Source: Styela clava
Taxonomy: Eukaryota; Chordata; Ascidiacea; Stolidobranchia; Styelidae
DNA: 64,000 nucleotides
Direction of reading: 5' to 3'
Assembly: GCF_964204865.1 (NCBI RefSeq)
Contig: NC_135254.1
Location: forward strand, 23,593,313-23,657,312
The translations under genes and the position numbers were made by a program. Each line of letters starts with the position of its first letter. Position 1 is the stretch's first letter. Shown here piece by piece: positions 24,764 to 47,375 of the stretch. A model generated the notes under the pieces. It saw only the letters and a list, made by a program, of their open reading frames with translations, ran no database searches and had not been told where the DNA came from.

Positions 24764-26480
24764 CAGTGATTCCCAAAGTGGGCGATATCGCCCCCCGGTG
24801 GGCGAAAACGATACAGAGGGGGCGAAAAAGTCGAAGGGGGCGATTTCACGAAACCTGTTTTTGTTTGGAGCATCGTGCACTTAATTCTGTACTTTGTGTG
24901 CATTCGCAGGCTTGAATCACGTGGGCGATTATCACACGCGAAAGGATTGCCGGACTCGTCTTCGCAGTAAGGTACGGTAGTTTGCGTATCGCTCGGCAAA
25001 ATACGGCCGGAGTAAAATAATCTGGCCTGGGACGATTCACTGAATGGACCTTTCCCCGACCTTTTACCGCGGAAAATTCTTTCAATACTTTACCATTTCA
25101 AAATTTTCGGTGCTTAGTTTAAGAGTGTTTCGCGAGTTGGTACCTGTAAAATGGGGTATTTGTTTCAAACTATCAGTCTAATTCATACCATTCAACAATC
25201 TGTTGATTCGCACTCTCGTACTTACGAAAATAAAAAGGGCATACTACTATAAAATATCACGGCAATTGGCGAATATAAATTTTCTGGTAGCCAGCTTCTA
25301 GGTAACGGTTATCCCATTGATTATTCTATGCTAATTACGCCATACAATAAGATAAGCTTGAATTTATTTTCGAAGTATTCGAAATTTCTCATTCGAAAAA
25401 AATATTTTCGAATGTATTCGAAATAGTGAATTATTCGGTAATGGCCATCCCTGGCTGATGGCAGGGGTTCAATTGCGCAGTAAATTTTCGAATATATTGC
25501 AATGCAAAAAGGAAATAAAATCCTTATTCTATTCGAGAGATTCATCAATGCTTAATTTTTCTAAGAATGTATCTTGTGCGAACAAATATTTCCGAAAATG
25601 AACATTACAAAGAACAAGCAAAGAACTAGGATTAGAACTAGGACTAGGATGCCTGATGCAGCAACAAGACCGTGTCACCTTAAATGTCATTGTAATAATT
25701 TTTTAATAAGACGACTGAGTTGAATTCCCAAATTGTCGCAGTTTTTGCGCACTGTTCCGTTTTTAACTTTAAAAAAATACAAGCGACACGCAAAAAACTA
25801 GCAACCCTAAATTTTGTCCCGCGAGCGACATAAAATTTGCCGACAACTGGGCCGTAGCCTGTAGTCGGTCACGACTTCTTCCACATCCGAGTCCATAAAT
25901 TCAAAAACAAATGGCTGATTAATTCTGTGGACTGGAGATCGTGGTAGGATGAGGAATCGGGAATGAATTTTACCGAAATATTTTGGTGCAGGTCATCAGG
26001 CTGTAGGAATGAATTAGATCGTAAGTATAGATTAGATGTACGAAAATCAATATTATAAGTTATGGAAAATTAACATTTTTTTCATTATTTTAATGTGAAA
26101 TGGGGTGAATTTAGGGAGTAAAATGCTATAAGACAAGAGTACACGGCGGTTTTTGAGGAGGTAGAACCCCGAATTCTTTCATTTCCGACCTATTATATGG
26201 TGAAAAAGGGGTTTTCAGCCGTGCTACTATTGCTATCAAAACAACGAAATCGCCTTTTTATCAGTAAACGGGGTAATTTTAGATATAATAAAAAACTCCC
26301 TGAAGAACACCAAGCTCATCCATCTCATTAAAATACACTATAAACTATGAATTGTCTTCTTTTTTGGTTTGTAATATATTCGTTTCTGACTTTATACATT
26401 TTTTTGTAGTGCAGGGGGGGCGATGAAGTTATATAAACTACTGTAGAGGGCCGATGATCAAAAAAGTTTGGGAACCACTG
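24764..26480. mobile_element. Non-autonomous hAT transposon, family 1, copy 1
   Basis: Ends: CAGTGATTCCCAAAGTGGGC at 24764 and TTGGGAACCACTG to 26480, flanked by a perfect 8-bp duplication GCCTAAGT (24756-24763, 26481-26488). It has a G/C-run subterminal zone (CGCCCCCC and GGGGGGCG blocks). It is the inverted counterpart of the copy at 42720-44798. The open frames inside, present in both copies, show no hAT transposase motif. Confidence 0.9.
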
Positions 26481-26914
26481 GCCTAAGTCACAGTGCGCCA
26501 TTATGACGTCACGTGACTGCGTCATACAGATTAACTTAAATCCGGCTACGATCAAAAAATTGAACCATCGCAAATTATTGACTCTCAATGGCATAGCAAT
26601 ATCATTAGGAAGTTTTTTTTACGTTTTTCTCAAAACTGCTAAAAATGACTTACGCAATTCGTTTATTGGCGTGACGATATTCTTCATTATCGCAACCCAC
26701 TCGTTTTGCCGAAGGGCTGCACTTGATCTAATTGCTTTTGTAGTATAGGCTCGTGGGCTAATTTTCATGATTTTCTTACTCAGAACGTCCCTCTGATATC
26801 TCTTGGGTATTGGTAATTTTATGCGTGGATAAATTGTCGATGATTAAATGAAGTACGATTATTTTAGTAATCATTAGCTCTCCAGCGCAAATGTTGTCTT
26901 GCCAAAGCATCACC

Positions 26915-27130
26915 GAGCAGAATTACCATCTGTCTTTCCGGCGAGCGGGGCTGAAGAAATTCGAATGGCTGGCTTACAGCCCGGCCAATGATGGCTTTTG
27001 CAAATAGAGCGTGATCTTTGCCCCTGATGTAAGCGAGGGGTCAAAAGTGCAGAAACCAATCAACGAACCATTGCAAAGCTTGAAAAGGGCACTTGACGAG
27101 TTATCGAAACAAGTGATATTGGACGTATTG
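26915..27130 (+). pseudogene. Fragment resembling the TTF-type zinc-finger end of a hAT transposase
   Basis: One frame reads LKKFEWLAYSPANDGFCK, then a stop, then SVIFAPD. This resembles the W-L-x-Y-S...FCK-x-C-x-L-F signature of TTF-type zinc fingers found at the N-terminus of ZMYM-like hAT transposases. The second Cys is lost and an in-frame TAG follows the Lys. Recognition rests on one motif. Confidence 0.4.
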
Positions 27131-29770
27131 AACAACTTTTCATCTATGTGAGATGTTCGGGATGAGCATGATGTCTGCACTCAACAGTTAAACGATCGGA
27201 GAAGAATAAAGGAGACTGTGTGAGAACATCCGATCATAAACAACCAAAAAAATTCTTCATTGAGAAACAAAAACAAAGCACAGATGATAAGCATAAATGA
27301 TCCTTTTTCAGAAATGGAACTTTCAACTATTTCGAAATATCTGACAAAATCAAACATCATTAAAGATGAAGATAATGTTGATTCTGCTCACGGAAACCAC
27401 GGAAATTCAACAAACAGTACTTTAAGTGAAATTTAACGCCAGGCAAAGAAGAATATGATTTTACCTCTTGTTTGGTCAGGCAGGAGGATTCAGAAAATAG
27501 TTCCAACAATAACAAGAAAAACCATGACATGTCTGCAAAATTTAGAGAGAAAATTATAAACGTGAGTTCAGAAATTTTATTCAGAACAATATTAACGCAT
27601 AAATTACGCGGGGAAAAACAATTCATTGTAAAGGAAGTCAGACAGCTGTTCCAAAATAAAGTCCTCTATCGTTTAAAGTTTTTTGATAAATGAAAAGAGT
27701 ATAGATATTTCTTTTTCAAATTGTGATTGTTACTGATGAGCTTCGAAAAGCTATCAGAGACAGTATTGTCACTGATAATTTTACTGTATTATTTTCTATT
27801 TTTATAAGCCGTCATAATTTAATATTTCCCGACGTTATTCTGAACGAATATACTAGAAAGAAAACTTTTTTTCAGTCGATTTACCTGACCATTATTTTTC
27901 TCTTTACTTTCTCGGTATAATATCAGAAAGTTCGGGAAAAGAGGCACGGAATAAAATATGCACCAGTGGGAAAATTGATGCCTCTGCTATTGTCGAGGTT
28001 TGTAATAAAAGAAGTCGATTGACTAAATGCTAAAATAGTTCAGAATTGCCCCGTCTCTAATTTATGAAATAAAATAGCAAATTGTTCATCCAAAACAAAA
28101 CTATTCGAAGTTATTTATGAATTAATGATTAGAAATGGACTATACTGTATACGGAAATAGTTGCTTGCTTGAATATTTTCCAATATATCTCGCACCCATG
28201 CAGTTAACACTCCTAGACAAAAAAAATAGCAGAGCAATCTGGGGATAAAAATTAGACCTCATATGAAAAGTTAAATCGAATATTGTATTTATGTCTAGGG
28301 CAACAATGTCTTCGCGACTGGAAAAGATTTCGACGAATTTAACTTTAAACGGCTGAAGATGAGTCAGAATAAAAAAGGATCGAGTTTGTATTCAAAAGTG
28401 AAGTTGACTCATACGAGGTTAAGAAAGTATTGTGTTGCAGATTAGAAGTGAAAGTGTACAGAAATAAATGAGTTATTTTGGTAAAATAATAGGTTCAGTT
28501 TAATTCAATTATTGAAAATTTTTTTATTTTTCATCAGAATTTGAGAAAACTTGAAGAATAAAAATGAAGAATTTCCGAAGAAATTGTTTTATCCAGAAAA
28601 CATCATGGAAAATCGAAAAATCTATTTTGATGGATTCGGAAAACTATACAAGCAAAATGTAGATCGGGTTTGAAAACGAAAGACAACAGATTTACCTCTA
28701 AACTTGAGTCATTGTTGGCAAACATTCAAACCAATAAACAAATAGAACGGGAACGAAACAATGAATTTCGAAGAATTCTACTTCTGTTGGAAGAAAATGA
28801 ACAAAGCAAGATTCGGAATGTTCGTACATCTATACTGGAACTGAAAAGCCACAAGCAAGGGATATGAAAAAAGCGATACAATTTTGAAAACGGTTGAAAT
28901 ACAACCGGGACAATTCAGATTTTAACATTAATTTCAATGAATGTGCTTCTGGATTTCATATTACGGATATTCGACTCAAAATTGAAAATATAGTTTCGAC
29001 TTCAACAGATGGATTTCTTCCAAACTATTCTGAAAATCCTACTTACAAAATGGACAATTCATAGTGTAATCATTCAAGAGCATTTGTTGTAGTTTCATAT
29101 TTGGCATAGAATGAAAATCGCCTTATATGTCAAATCTATAGTATATATATATATTACTTTTAAAGTTTTATTCTGTCGATGAAAATTAATTTGCCTGTGA
29201 TAATTTTGAATATAATAATTGACATAGACAACGTAAAGTTTGATACTTCAGTCTGCCTTCGTTCACAAACTTCTATTGAATAAAACAAATAGCTGAGTCG
29301 TACGAAATTCAGGAGCGTGGCTAAGTAAGTGACTAAAATAACAAAATAGTTCTATTTGCTAAAGAGAAGCACATATCTGCTCGCGTGGGGTCGAGGTTTG
29401 TGCGTAAAATATAAAAGAGGCTGGAGCATGATATGAAGATGGGTGGCTACTGTAAAATAAATTCCCTTTAAACAATATTCAAATACGCTGCACGCACAAG
29501 TTGATTTATCATATGATTTCGTGGTGTGGCTTATGCAGTCCTGTCCCAAAATTATGCCAATCGACTCTAGAGTGTTAATTTGGAGCCATTCCTCCGAGTA
29601 GCCTATATCAATTAAAGAAATGTAAACTTTTTGGTAGACTCGACATCGTTCCATTGCCAGTCAAGTTATGCTCGATGTCATCTACTTTTAAACTTGCATT
29701 TGCATTAAAAAAATTCACTTGTTGCAGCAATATTACGTGATAAACAGCGATGATACCAAAATGGACTGGT
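27131..29770. other. Intergenic DNA with decayed repeat sequence
   Basis: Short open frames only, for example a 65-residue lysine/glutamate-rich frame at 28670-28867 and a 73-residue one at 27472-27693. They may be further remains of the transposase fragment just upstream, but I recognise no motif. Confidence 0.35.
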
Positions 29771-31883
29771 CAGTGGCGTAGCGACGCAATATACCCCCTT
29801 TGGAAATGCCGCGCTCTTAACACCGTCGTAAAATCTGATTCACATAGGAACGGTAAAGACCTTCATCTTACCACATGAAGATGGACGAATCGTCGTCTAT
29901 CTACCACAAACAAGTGGTAAGGGTGGCAGTTGACTCGATGACTTCACAGTCCCTTCCTGTCTCCCTGCGAAAGTGAAATAAACTGAAAACTAATCAAAAC
30001 TTAACTACTAAAGCCAAATTGACCGAACAATGCAACAGTTTACAGTTACATACCTCAATGGTTACAACCGGCATTCTATTATGACTTCAACGGCATGAGC
30101 ATCATTATATCGTCATAGATACCACATAGTGAGTCACAAACTAAAAAAAAGTTGCAAATTAGTTCAGAGTCGGGTTTCCCAATTTATTTAGGCCACGGAC
30201 CCCTGGTTGTGAATTTTATTTTTGGCCGACCCACACCCTATGCCGTATTTATTTCTGTGCCTAATCAACGAGAAAGGGTAATGTTACATTTGCAACATAA
30301 ACTACATTAAGGACAGGGTGATAGATGAGGTTGCTGTTCAATGCACACAATTTATCATTTTTTGGTGAAATATGCGGCAAGCAAATTCCTAGGTCCGATT
30401 CTACGGCACATCTCGACCTAAATTTCGTCATAATATTGGTAAGAGCTGATAATGATGCGCGCACATAATATAGGTCGTTTCAAACGTTAATAAAATTTAA
30501 TTGCCATTTTTGACAGCAACGGCTATTTGTCCGCAACGCTCAACCAAAAATATGAAATTTCTTCTTGATTAAAGATTTTTCCTCATCGTTGCGAACCCCC
30601 TGCTCAGTCATTAGTATCAAGACCCCTGGGAGTTTGCGGAAACAAGTTTGAATACCATGGTTTATAAATAAGTATACCTGTAGTGATTAGATATCACCAG
30701 TATGTTCCCCAGCTTTTTATTTTAGGGGGGGTGTTTCGAAATTTAGGGGGGGGTGGTAAATAATTTACTATTAGAGATAATACTAGGTTATTTGTATTCT
30801 TAAAAAAATGGTATGTATTTAAGAAACGATGTACATGAGGGCCCCCCCAAGTTGATTGACGGCGAGCCAAAATCCACAGCAGAATAAAATTGTAGGGCCA
30901 GAAAAGGGGAGCGAGGAAAAGTGCGGGACGACACGGCTGGGGTTCAGGGCGCGCTTAAGCGGCCTGAGAAAATTTTGAGAAATAGGCACCAAAATAGGCT
31001 CTAAGCTTGATTTTAGATACACCTAGCATCGCGGTTTGTTATGTAATAAAATCAATAATTATAATATTTAGCTGATAGAATTCCCGGGAAATAGATAACA
31101 AACACGACTTTCAACCGTAAATATATATATACTACTACGTTTCAACAAGTAATTTGCAACTGATAGTGACTAATGAAGTTACTTGCTCATCTGGCATTGT
31201 ATGAATGGCTACTTATGGCTTGTTTTGTTACACATTTCACATTTTTTTGAACATGTGTGTTTGACTTTTGTATGAATTAAATTTTGAAATACGCGCGTCA
31301 ACTGATCATAATGGCGCATAATGTTGTATTCCTTCAGAACTGAAATATTTTGTTGGTAAGAAGACAAATCGCTGAAGTTTGATTCTTTTCAATAAAGAAA
31401 TAAAAACGCTGTCATTCATCTAAAAAACGTCTGTTTTCAGTGCCTACTTTTCGTTTTGTGACATCTTTAAGCTTTCTTAATATACGGCAAATATCTAAAA
31501 TACTGACGTGTGTAATTCTAATACCCATACGCATCCTAACACCCTAATACCCATACCCATCCACAATTAAACTACTGACTGACATACGTATACATAAGAT
31601 ACCGGTATAATTCAATTGTTACGAAATAAACGTGCTTAAACTGTGATAATGATGTAACAATAGACGGTATCTAAAACTCAAAAGGTACTACATGAAGGGT
31701 TAGCTCGTTAAACTATTTCACTCAAGTTCGGCGGGCCATTTTAAATAGTCACGCCGGCCGTAATTGGCCCGCAGACTGCGGTTTAGAACCCCTCATCTAC
31801 ACTGATAAATATGCCATAGTCGTTATATTTGAATACAATTATACTTGAGTTAGGAAATAAAATGTGGAATCGCACCTCAAAAT

Positions 31884-31928
31884 TAGGGGGGGGGGGGGGG
31901 TGTTTGAAATTTTAGGGGGGGGGGGTGT
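31884..31928 (+). repeat. Paired long guanine runs
   Basis: Two G runs of about 15 and 11 bases lie 16 bases apart, each preceded by ATTTTAG or AATTAG and followed by TGTTT. A similar but shorter pair is at 30723-30756. They could form intramolecular G-quadruplexes; they are also error-prone in sequencing. Confidence 0.7.
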
Positions 31929-32925
31929 TCACCCCCTATAGGGAGGGTGTAGGAAAATCACTGGATATCACTATACTGTACATAAAATGGTTGTTGAATG
32001 GCCTGATTTGCGGATTATGACTCCAGCATTGACTGACAATAGTTTTGTCCCAAGTTAACCTGACGATGAACACCGGCAGTTGTCGACGCCCACGTGGTGT
32101 GATTTGATTCCTGCGAAAGTCTTTGTTTGAATTTTGAGAAAAATTAACATTGGTTTCATATTTTTAATAGTAAATGGGGGTAAAACCCCGAAATTATGGT
32201 AAACTCATAAGGGGTGTTGCTATATACCTTAATGTAATTTTTCGGCTTTACTTAAATCACTGTCAACCTAGGTCGTGTTAATAATGTCTTGGTTATATGT
32301 TAAGTTCTACCGTAAATATATACCACTAGAGAGAGAGAGTGAGATTTATTGCCACAAAAACAAAATCAACACTAATATAAACAATAATAGATAATAATAT
32401 AATGAAGAAAATATTTCATCAGTAATAAACAGCGATTGATTATTGTTTTGTGCGGGTCAGTGTGCAGGACCGATTAAGGTCATCTAGGCTCCCGACCCTT
32501 TTGTAAATGCTGTATATAAGGTTATCATGGCATAATATAGTACCATGGGTAAATGCAAATGGGATTAAATAAAATATATATAAGATAAAGAAATGAGTGA
32601 ATGAGTCGGCAATTTAAAGTTATTATTATTAAAGTTATCAAAGGGCAATTTAGGATTTTGAGAGGTCATGTACCGATGTAACCGATCATGTCCAATGAAA
32701 GAATTAAAACAGTCAAAGATTTAAAAAAAGCTTTTTTTTATTGGACACAGACCGAGATCAAAAATTGAAAGATAGGGACAAGAAAATAATAATATCATCA
32801 CAGATTCAGTAATGGAGTGCATGACGTAAAAGTATCATTTGACTCCTTTTGGCACCTTAATTAGTTCACATGAAGAAGCAGGGGAAAAATAATAACAATC
32901 GATGAATATTGTTTAATTGCTACCA

Positions 32926-33990
32926 GCATTCATAAGTATTTATACATACTTGAATAAGGATTCGAATATTTATGTATTATCCACAATTAAATATACAGCT
33001 CACTTGTTACACAATGAGTTTAACAATATAAAAAGGTTATTAGGTAAATTAATTTACGAAATGAAAGCATGGAAAAACACAGTGACAATCACTGAATACT
33101 GTATGGTGGCTACCAACATTCATAAAGATTTTTAAAAATATGAATTAGAAATGGAGTATCAATGTATGATCCACAATTAAATATGCTATTGATAATGCAG
33201 TTCATCACTTATTATATAATTAGTTTAACATGTAAATAGGTTAATAAATTAATTAATTTACAAAGAGGCTAACAACATTTACAAATATTCATACCAAGCG
33301 TACTTGAAAAAGAACTAGAATATTAATGTATGGCCCACAATTATATATGCAGTTCATTTGTTACAAAATGAATCTTAACAATATAAAAAGGTTATTAGGT
33401 AAATTAATTTACGGAATGAAAGCATGGATAAACACAGTGACAATCACTGAATACTGTATGGTGGCTACCAACATTCATAAAGATTTATAAAAATATGAAT
33501 TAGAAATGGAGTATCAATGTATGATTCACAATTAAATATGCTATTGATAATGCAGTTCATCACTTATTATATAATTAGTTTAACATGTAAATAGGTTAAT
33601 AAATTAATTTACAAAGAGGCTAACAACATTCACAAGTATTCATACCAAGGGTACTTGAAATAGAACTAGAATATTAATGTATGGCCCCCAATTATATATG
33701 CTGTTCATTTGTTACAAAATGAATTTCAACAATATAAAAAGGTTATTAGGTAAATTAATTTATGAAAGGAAAGCATGGAAAAAACACAGTGACAATCACT
33801 GAATACTGTATAGTGGCTACCAACATTCATAACGATTTATAAATACTTGAATTAGAAATGGAGTATCAATGTATGATCCACAATTAAATGTTCATTTCAT
33901 CACTTCTTATACAGTGATTTTTAACAATATGAAAAGGATATTAAATTAATTTACGAGATGGAAGCTTGGGAAACACACTGACAATCACCA
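32926..33990 (+). repeat. Satellite-like array, ~355-bp unit (about three units)
   Basis: The string GTTATTAGGTAAATTAATTT recurs near 33037, 33393 and 33743. GTGACAATCACTGAATACTG recurs near 33080, 33437 and 33791. Each unit appears to be a diverged dimer of about 178 bp, because half-units share TATGTATGATCCACAATTA-like and CATTCATAA-like strings. It lies wholly inside the 29771-34343 element. Confidence 0.8.
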
Positions 33991-34657
33991 CCCAAGCTAT
34001 TATAGAATAAGGGTTCAACTGCATACGCTTACACTTCTTTATTGCACCAGCATAACACACAACATAAGATGCTTACAGCAACAGAACATACTAGCGAGTG
34101 ACGCAACTGCGACACGTTAGCACTAGACAGATAGCACAATCAATTATTAGGGACGTTACTCGACAATGCATTATTAGCCATCACCAACAGGTCGTTTAAG
34201 TATCTCTGAGAGAATAAATTAATATGACTGTCTTTGTTCGTTTAAAACGTTTTGCCGCTTCGTTTAAAACGTTTTGCCACCCCCATGCAGCAACGCGCCG
34301 CCCCTGGATTATCTACAAGATCAAGTGGGTAGCTACGCCACTGGGACTAGTCACCGGACGAGGGGTTTGGTTCGCCACATGATTGGCTGTCTTAACGACT
34401 TCTTCATCCCCATGGGATAGATATGAAAATCCTATTCTAGCATGATACCATCTAAGCGCCACTACTTGTATTTTTTTTTCAATTGTAATGCCGATGTTCC
34501 ATTCTCTGGAGTAGGGAACTGGGACTGGGAGTTATGTGGGCAAATCAATCAATTTTAATTTGTTTACTCTGACAACAAACGGACAAACAAAGCGAAGCGG
34601 TTCTGGAAGACGAGCATAACTTAAGCACAAAGTTTAAAAGAAAACGTACGCACCCGT

Positions 34658-35008
34658 TAGGATAGGATAGGATAGGATTTACATATTTATCCCGGGGGAG
34701 AGGAAAGCCGATAAGACGGCTTATTCATATGGCGAACCACGGTCTCTCGTCCGGTTACCATTCCAAGTCGGGTATGGGATTAGATTTACTGTATTGTTTG
34801 TTTTCGGAAGCATGGACTTGGTGGTGGAGGAAGCCGTAACCGACCAGCGGTTACGTGAACCACCCAACGACGGCGAGGAGTCCAGCAATCCTCTCGCACA
34901 TAACCATCCCTGCATGGGATTCGAACCTGCGAACCCACGCAGAGTAGTTAGAGGTGCGGTGGCGAGCGTATTCCTAACGCTTAGCCCGTTGAGCCACACC
35001 GCCGCGCC
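34658..35008 (-). mobile_element. tRNA-derived SINE, copy 2 (best preserved)
   Basis: On the minus strand it begins GGCGCGGCGGTGTGGCTCAA at 35008, with an A-box-like GTGTGGCTCAACGG just inside. A consensus B box GGTTCGAATCC occupies 34917-34927. The 3' end is a pentamer tail (ATCCT repeated four times, 34658-34678). This is the layout of a tRNA-headed SINE with a simple-repeat tail. Other copies: 1083-1477 and 55085-55356. Confidence 0.85.
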
Positions 35009-35888
35009 AACAGTCAACAACAGTTAAAGAATAAAATAAAATAGAAACACACGATACAAAATAGTGAAATACCTTTTAAATGCAAAATAATGAACACTTC
35101 AGCAAACTGTGCGGGTCGAAACCATACACTGGTCCGCTCCATGTGCAGTAAAATAAAAAACAATGAATCTTTTCATTTTCTCATATCCACTAGGTGACAC
35201 TGCTTCGATTGTTTATAATTGCTATGCCGATGGGATGGCTCCATTCTTGGAAGTGGAGTAGCCTACAGCTGGGAGTCGGGGCCTTGTTATATAACATTAT
35301 AATACTGTAATATTAGATAATGTTACCGGTAACTGGGTAACATTACAGCAGTCATGTACTACTACAGTACGGCACACTTTATCGATCTAGGACATTGCTT
35401 CGTTTTAACCTTTTGATGTAACAAGATGTAAACAAGTAAAAATTTGTTCGAGACATGACTGCATGAACTTGCCAAAAACCAACGGACCACCACACAAAAG
35501 GATTAAGTTCTAAGAAGTTAAACAGTAAAACGACATATGTAGAAATTCTTTGTTTACACTCGAGTTGTTAATCATAAATGAGAACAATAGAGTCTGGCAT
35601 AAAATGCGGGTCAATTTCGTACCTACAGACCTAGGTGCTAGGCTATACAGTATTATGTGGAATTTATTGTCGCCACGTCTCAGCATGATAAATTTAAATT
35701 TGTATAAGATGATCTTTTTATTAGAGATGATCCAACGAAGTAACTGTACAAAGCTAATAAACCATAAAAATATGCAGGAACTAGAGACAATAGATCTCAG
35801 TGGGTTGCCCGAGACTTGTTTCCTGAGCAATGCTGCAATGAGAGTTGGTTGCATCCACGATGTTATGTTAGTCAAACGGAGATATTTT

Positions 35889-37590
35889 TCATTTTTCACC
35901 AATCATCAAAAGGCCCAGGAAACAAATTTGGTTTACACTTTGGATGCACTTGGACTGCAGAATTAGCTCATCGTTGAGGATGGGTAGTTTTTGTCTAGGT
36001 GCACTGAAAATCATGTACTTGGTCTTTTCCGCATTTACTCTTAGTCTGTTTGCAGTTAGCCAAGATTGAATGTTAGTAGGGTCAGCATTAGCTTTTTCAA
36101 TAAGGTCTGGTAAATATTTCCCTTGTAGGAAAGGGGTGGTGTTGTCAGCAAATAGGATAGCATCGGAGTTTTTGAGTGATTTAGGGAAGTCATCAATCAT
36201 AATTAAGAAATATATAGGCCCCATAAGCGACTCTTGAGGCCTCTAACACCTATGTGGTAGAGTTTGGAAAGCAAGATATGATGGTCAATGCAAAAAAGGC
36301 CAAGAAATAGTCCGAGAGTATAATGGCCTTTTTCAAATCTACCCAGTATTTTACTTTACCTGCGAAGTGGTATGTCCCTTGCGAAAACCAAATTGTTGCA
36401 GAAAAAACTATTTTGTTCTAAAAAGGTAACTAATCTATTGTACATTACTTTTTCTAAAGTTTTTGAAAAAGACGGCAGTAAGCTAGTCTGTCTATAGTTT
36501 TTGACATTTTTCATGTCTCCCCCTTTGTGAAGCGGTACAACTTTAGCGATTTTAAATTCATCAATAAATTGTCCCGATTGCAAAGAAAGATTAAAAACAT
36601 GAGCTAGAGAGAGCATGCAGTTCCACGGCATTGCTCTGATAACCTTACTAATAGAGATTCCATCAAGCCCACAGCCGGTTTTAGGTCTAAAAGCTCGAAT
36701 AATAGCTTGTATTTCTGTGGCTGTTACGGGTGATAAAAACATCGAAGAGTTACTTCATTCGTCCATGTATTTCATGAAGTTACCGTCATTATCATTAGTG
36801 AATTTATCAGACATTCGCTTTCCTATCGTAGAAAAATGTTCATTGAAAAGATCGGCTATCAATACAGGATCACACGTTTCCTTATTTCCCACAACAAATA
36901 CTTTTGACAGTTTAGATTTGCATTGACCTAGCAGGGTATTCATTGTTTGCCACGATTTTTTCAGATCATTTTCAGTTTTACTCAAGAGCGATCTGTAGTA
37001 AGAATGCTTTTTGGTCAATATCATTTTTTCATAAGTTTTCTTAATTTCCAAGTATTCCTAGAATATTGCGATTTATTGATGAGGACTTTTTGTAATGTTT
37101 CTGTTTTTCGTGTGAAGTTTTGATAATTCTCTATCAAACCACTTTTTGTTAGTTTTTTGATCAAAATTTGAGAAAAAACTGACATAACATGGCAAGAATA
37201 ATTTCTAAAGGCATCGCTGGGGTCTGACTCTTCATATACTACAGAAAAATCAATACATTCTAATGACGTCCTAAAATTAGTCATATTGGTCGGATTAAAT
37301 GATCTAGAAAATCCGTTTTCTTCGTTTTTAAGTGTTTTTTGTTCTATCGGCATGCACAGCATTACAGGTAGATGATCAGAGATTGCATCGGTTAGAATAG
37401 CGCTGACAGGTTTTCGATCGTATATGTTTGTCCATATATGATCGAGAATTGCCGCGCTGTTTTCACTTATTCTGGCCGGTTTGGTTACAGTGGGATAAAA
37501 GAATATTGGTTCATCAACTCAGTCAATTCGTTGACAAAACGGTGCGAGGTGTCCACTAGGTCGTAATTAAGATCACCCATTAGTTTACTT
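35889..37590 (-). pseudogene. Broken LINE ORF2 (endonuclease end and reverse transcriptase)
   Basis: Read right to left: the end of an endonuclease domain near 37580-37330 (GDLNYDL, ILDHIWTN, TDAISDHLPV), a linker, then reverse transcriptase blocks (FRPKTGCGLDGISISKV at about 36690, KVVPLHKGGDMKNVKNYR, and QESLMGPIYFL near 36230). A piece of the palm is deleted between about 36356 and 36240, and the active-site box reads FADN instead of FADD. The 5' half of the endonuclease and the 3' end are missing. It is a different LINE lineage from the one at 18-24 kb. Confidence 0.8.
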
Positions 37591-37809
37591 TGTCTTTATA
37601 GTGTGCATTCATTTATTGAAGTTCCAGAATATAGCCACAAATCCAGAATCAGAGTGGTGTGGCGTACTGCTGTACTGTCTGACTGTGCTACTTTGCAACC
37701 CCACTGAGTTTGATGTTCAACTTATATATTATGTAAAATCAGATGTTGGCCTATTTGTCATTATCATCGTCTGCTTTTAATTTAACGAAGTGTATATTAA
37801 TTTAATTCC

Positions 37810-47260
<9,451 letters not shown>

Positions 47261-47369
47261 CCCTCAACCCAATCTTTTAATGCCTGAAATTTTTTCCAAT
47301 GCAGAAAAGTTACAGAATTGTGACTGAAAGGGTCCTAATATTATTCTTTTAGAAATCTTTACTTCAAGC

Positions 47370-47375
47370 AATAAA
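47370..47375 (+). terminator. Polyadenylation signal of ATAT1
   Basis: A canonical AATAAA lies 110 bases past the ATAT1 stop codon. It is the first such hexamer downstream of the coding end, so it is the likely signal. Confidence 0.55.

Larger units (their letters stand above)
29771..34343. mobile_element. Large hAT-like composite element
   Basis: Inverted ends CAGTGGCGTAGC (29771) and GCTACGCCACTG (to 34343) are flanked by GGACTGGT (29763-29770) and GGACTAGT (34344-34351), an 8-bp target duplication with one mismatch. The interior of 4.6 kb holds long G runs (30723-30756, 31884-31928) and a ~355-bp satellite array, but no recognisable transposase. An isolated end of the same type (CAGTGGCGTAGC) is at 18382. 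Confidence 0.65.

Noticed and set aside
32926-33990. CRISPR-like or regulatory array
   Set aside because: Units are ~355 bp, diverged and adjacent without unique spacers; this is satellite-like DNA in an animal genome.
34917-34927. B-box GGTTCGAATCC as part of a functional tRNA gene
   Set aside because: No cloverleaf with paired acceptor stem could be drawn, the A-to-B-box distance is long, and the unit continues into a SINE body with a repeat tail.
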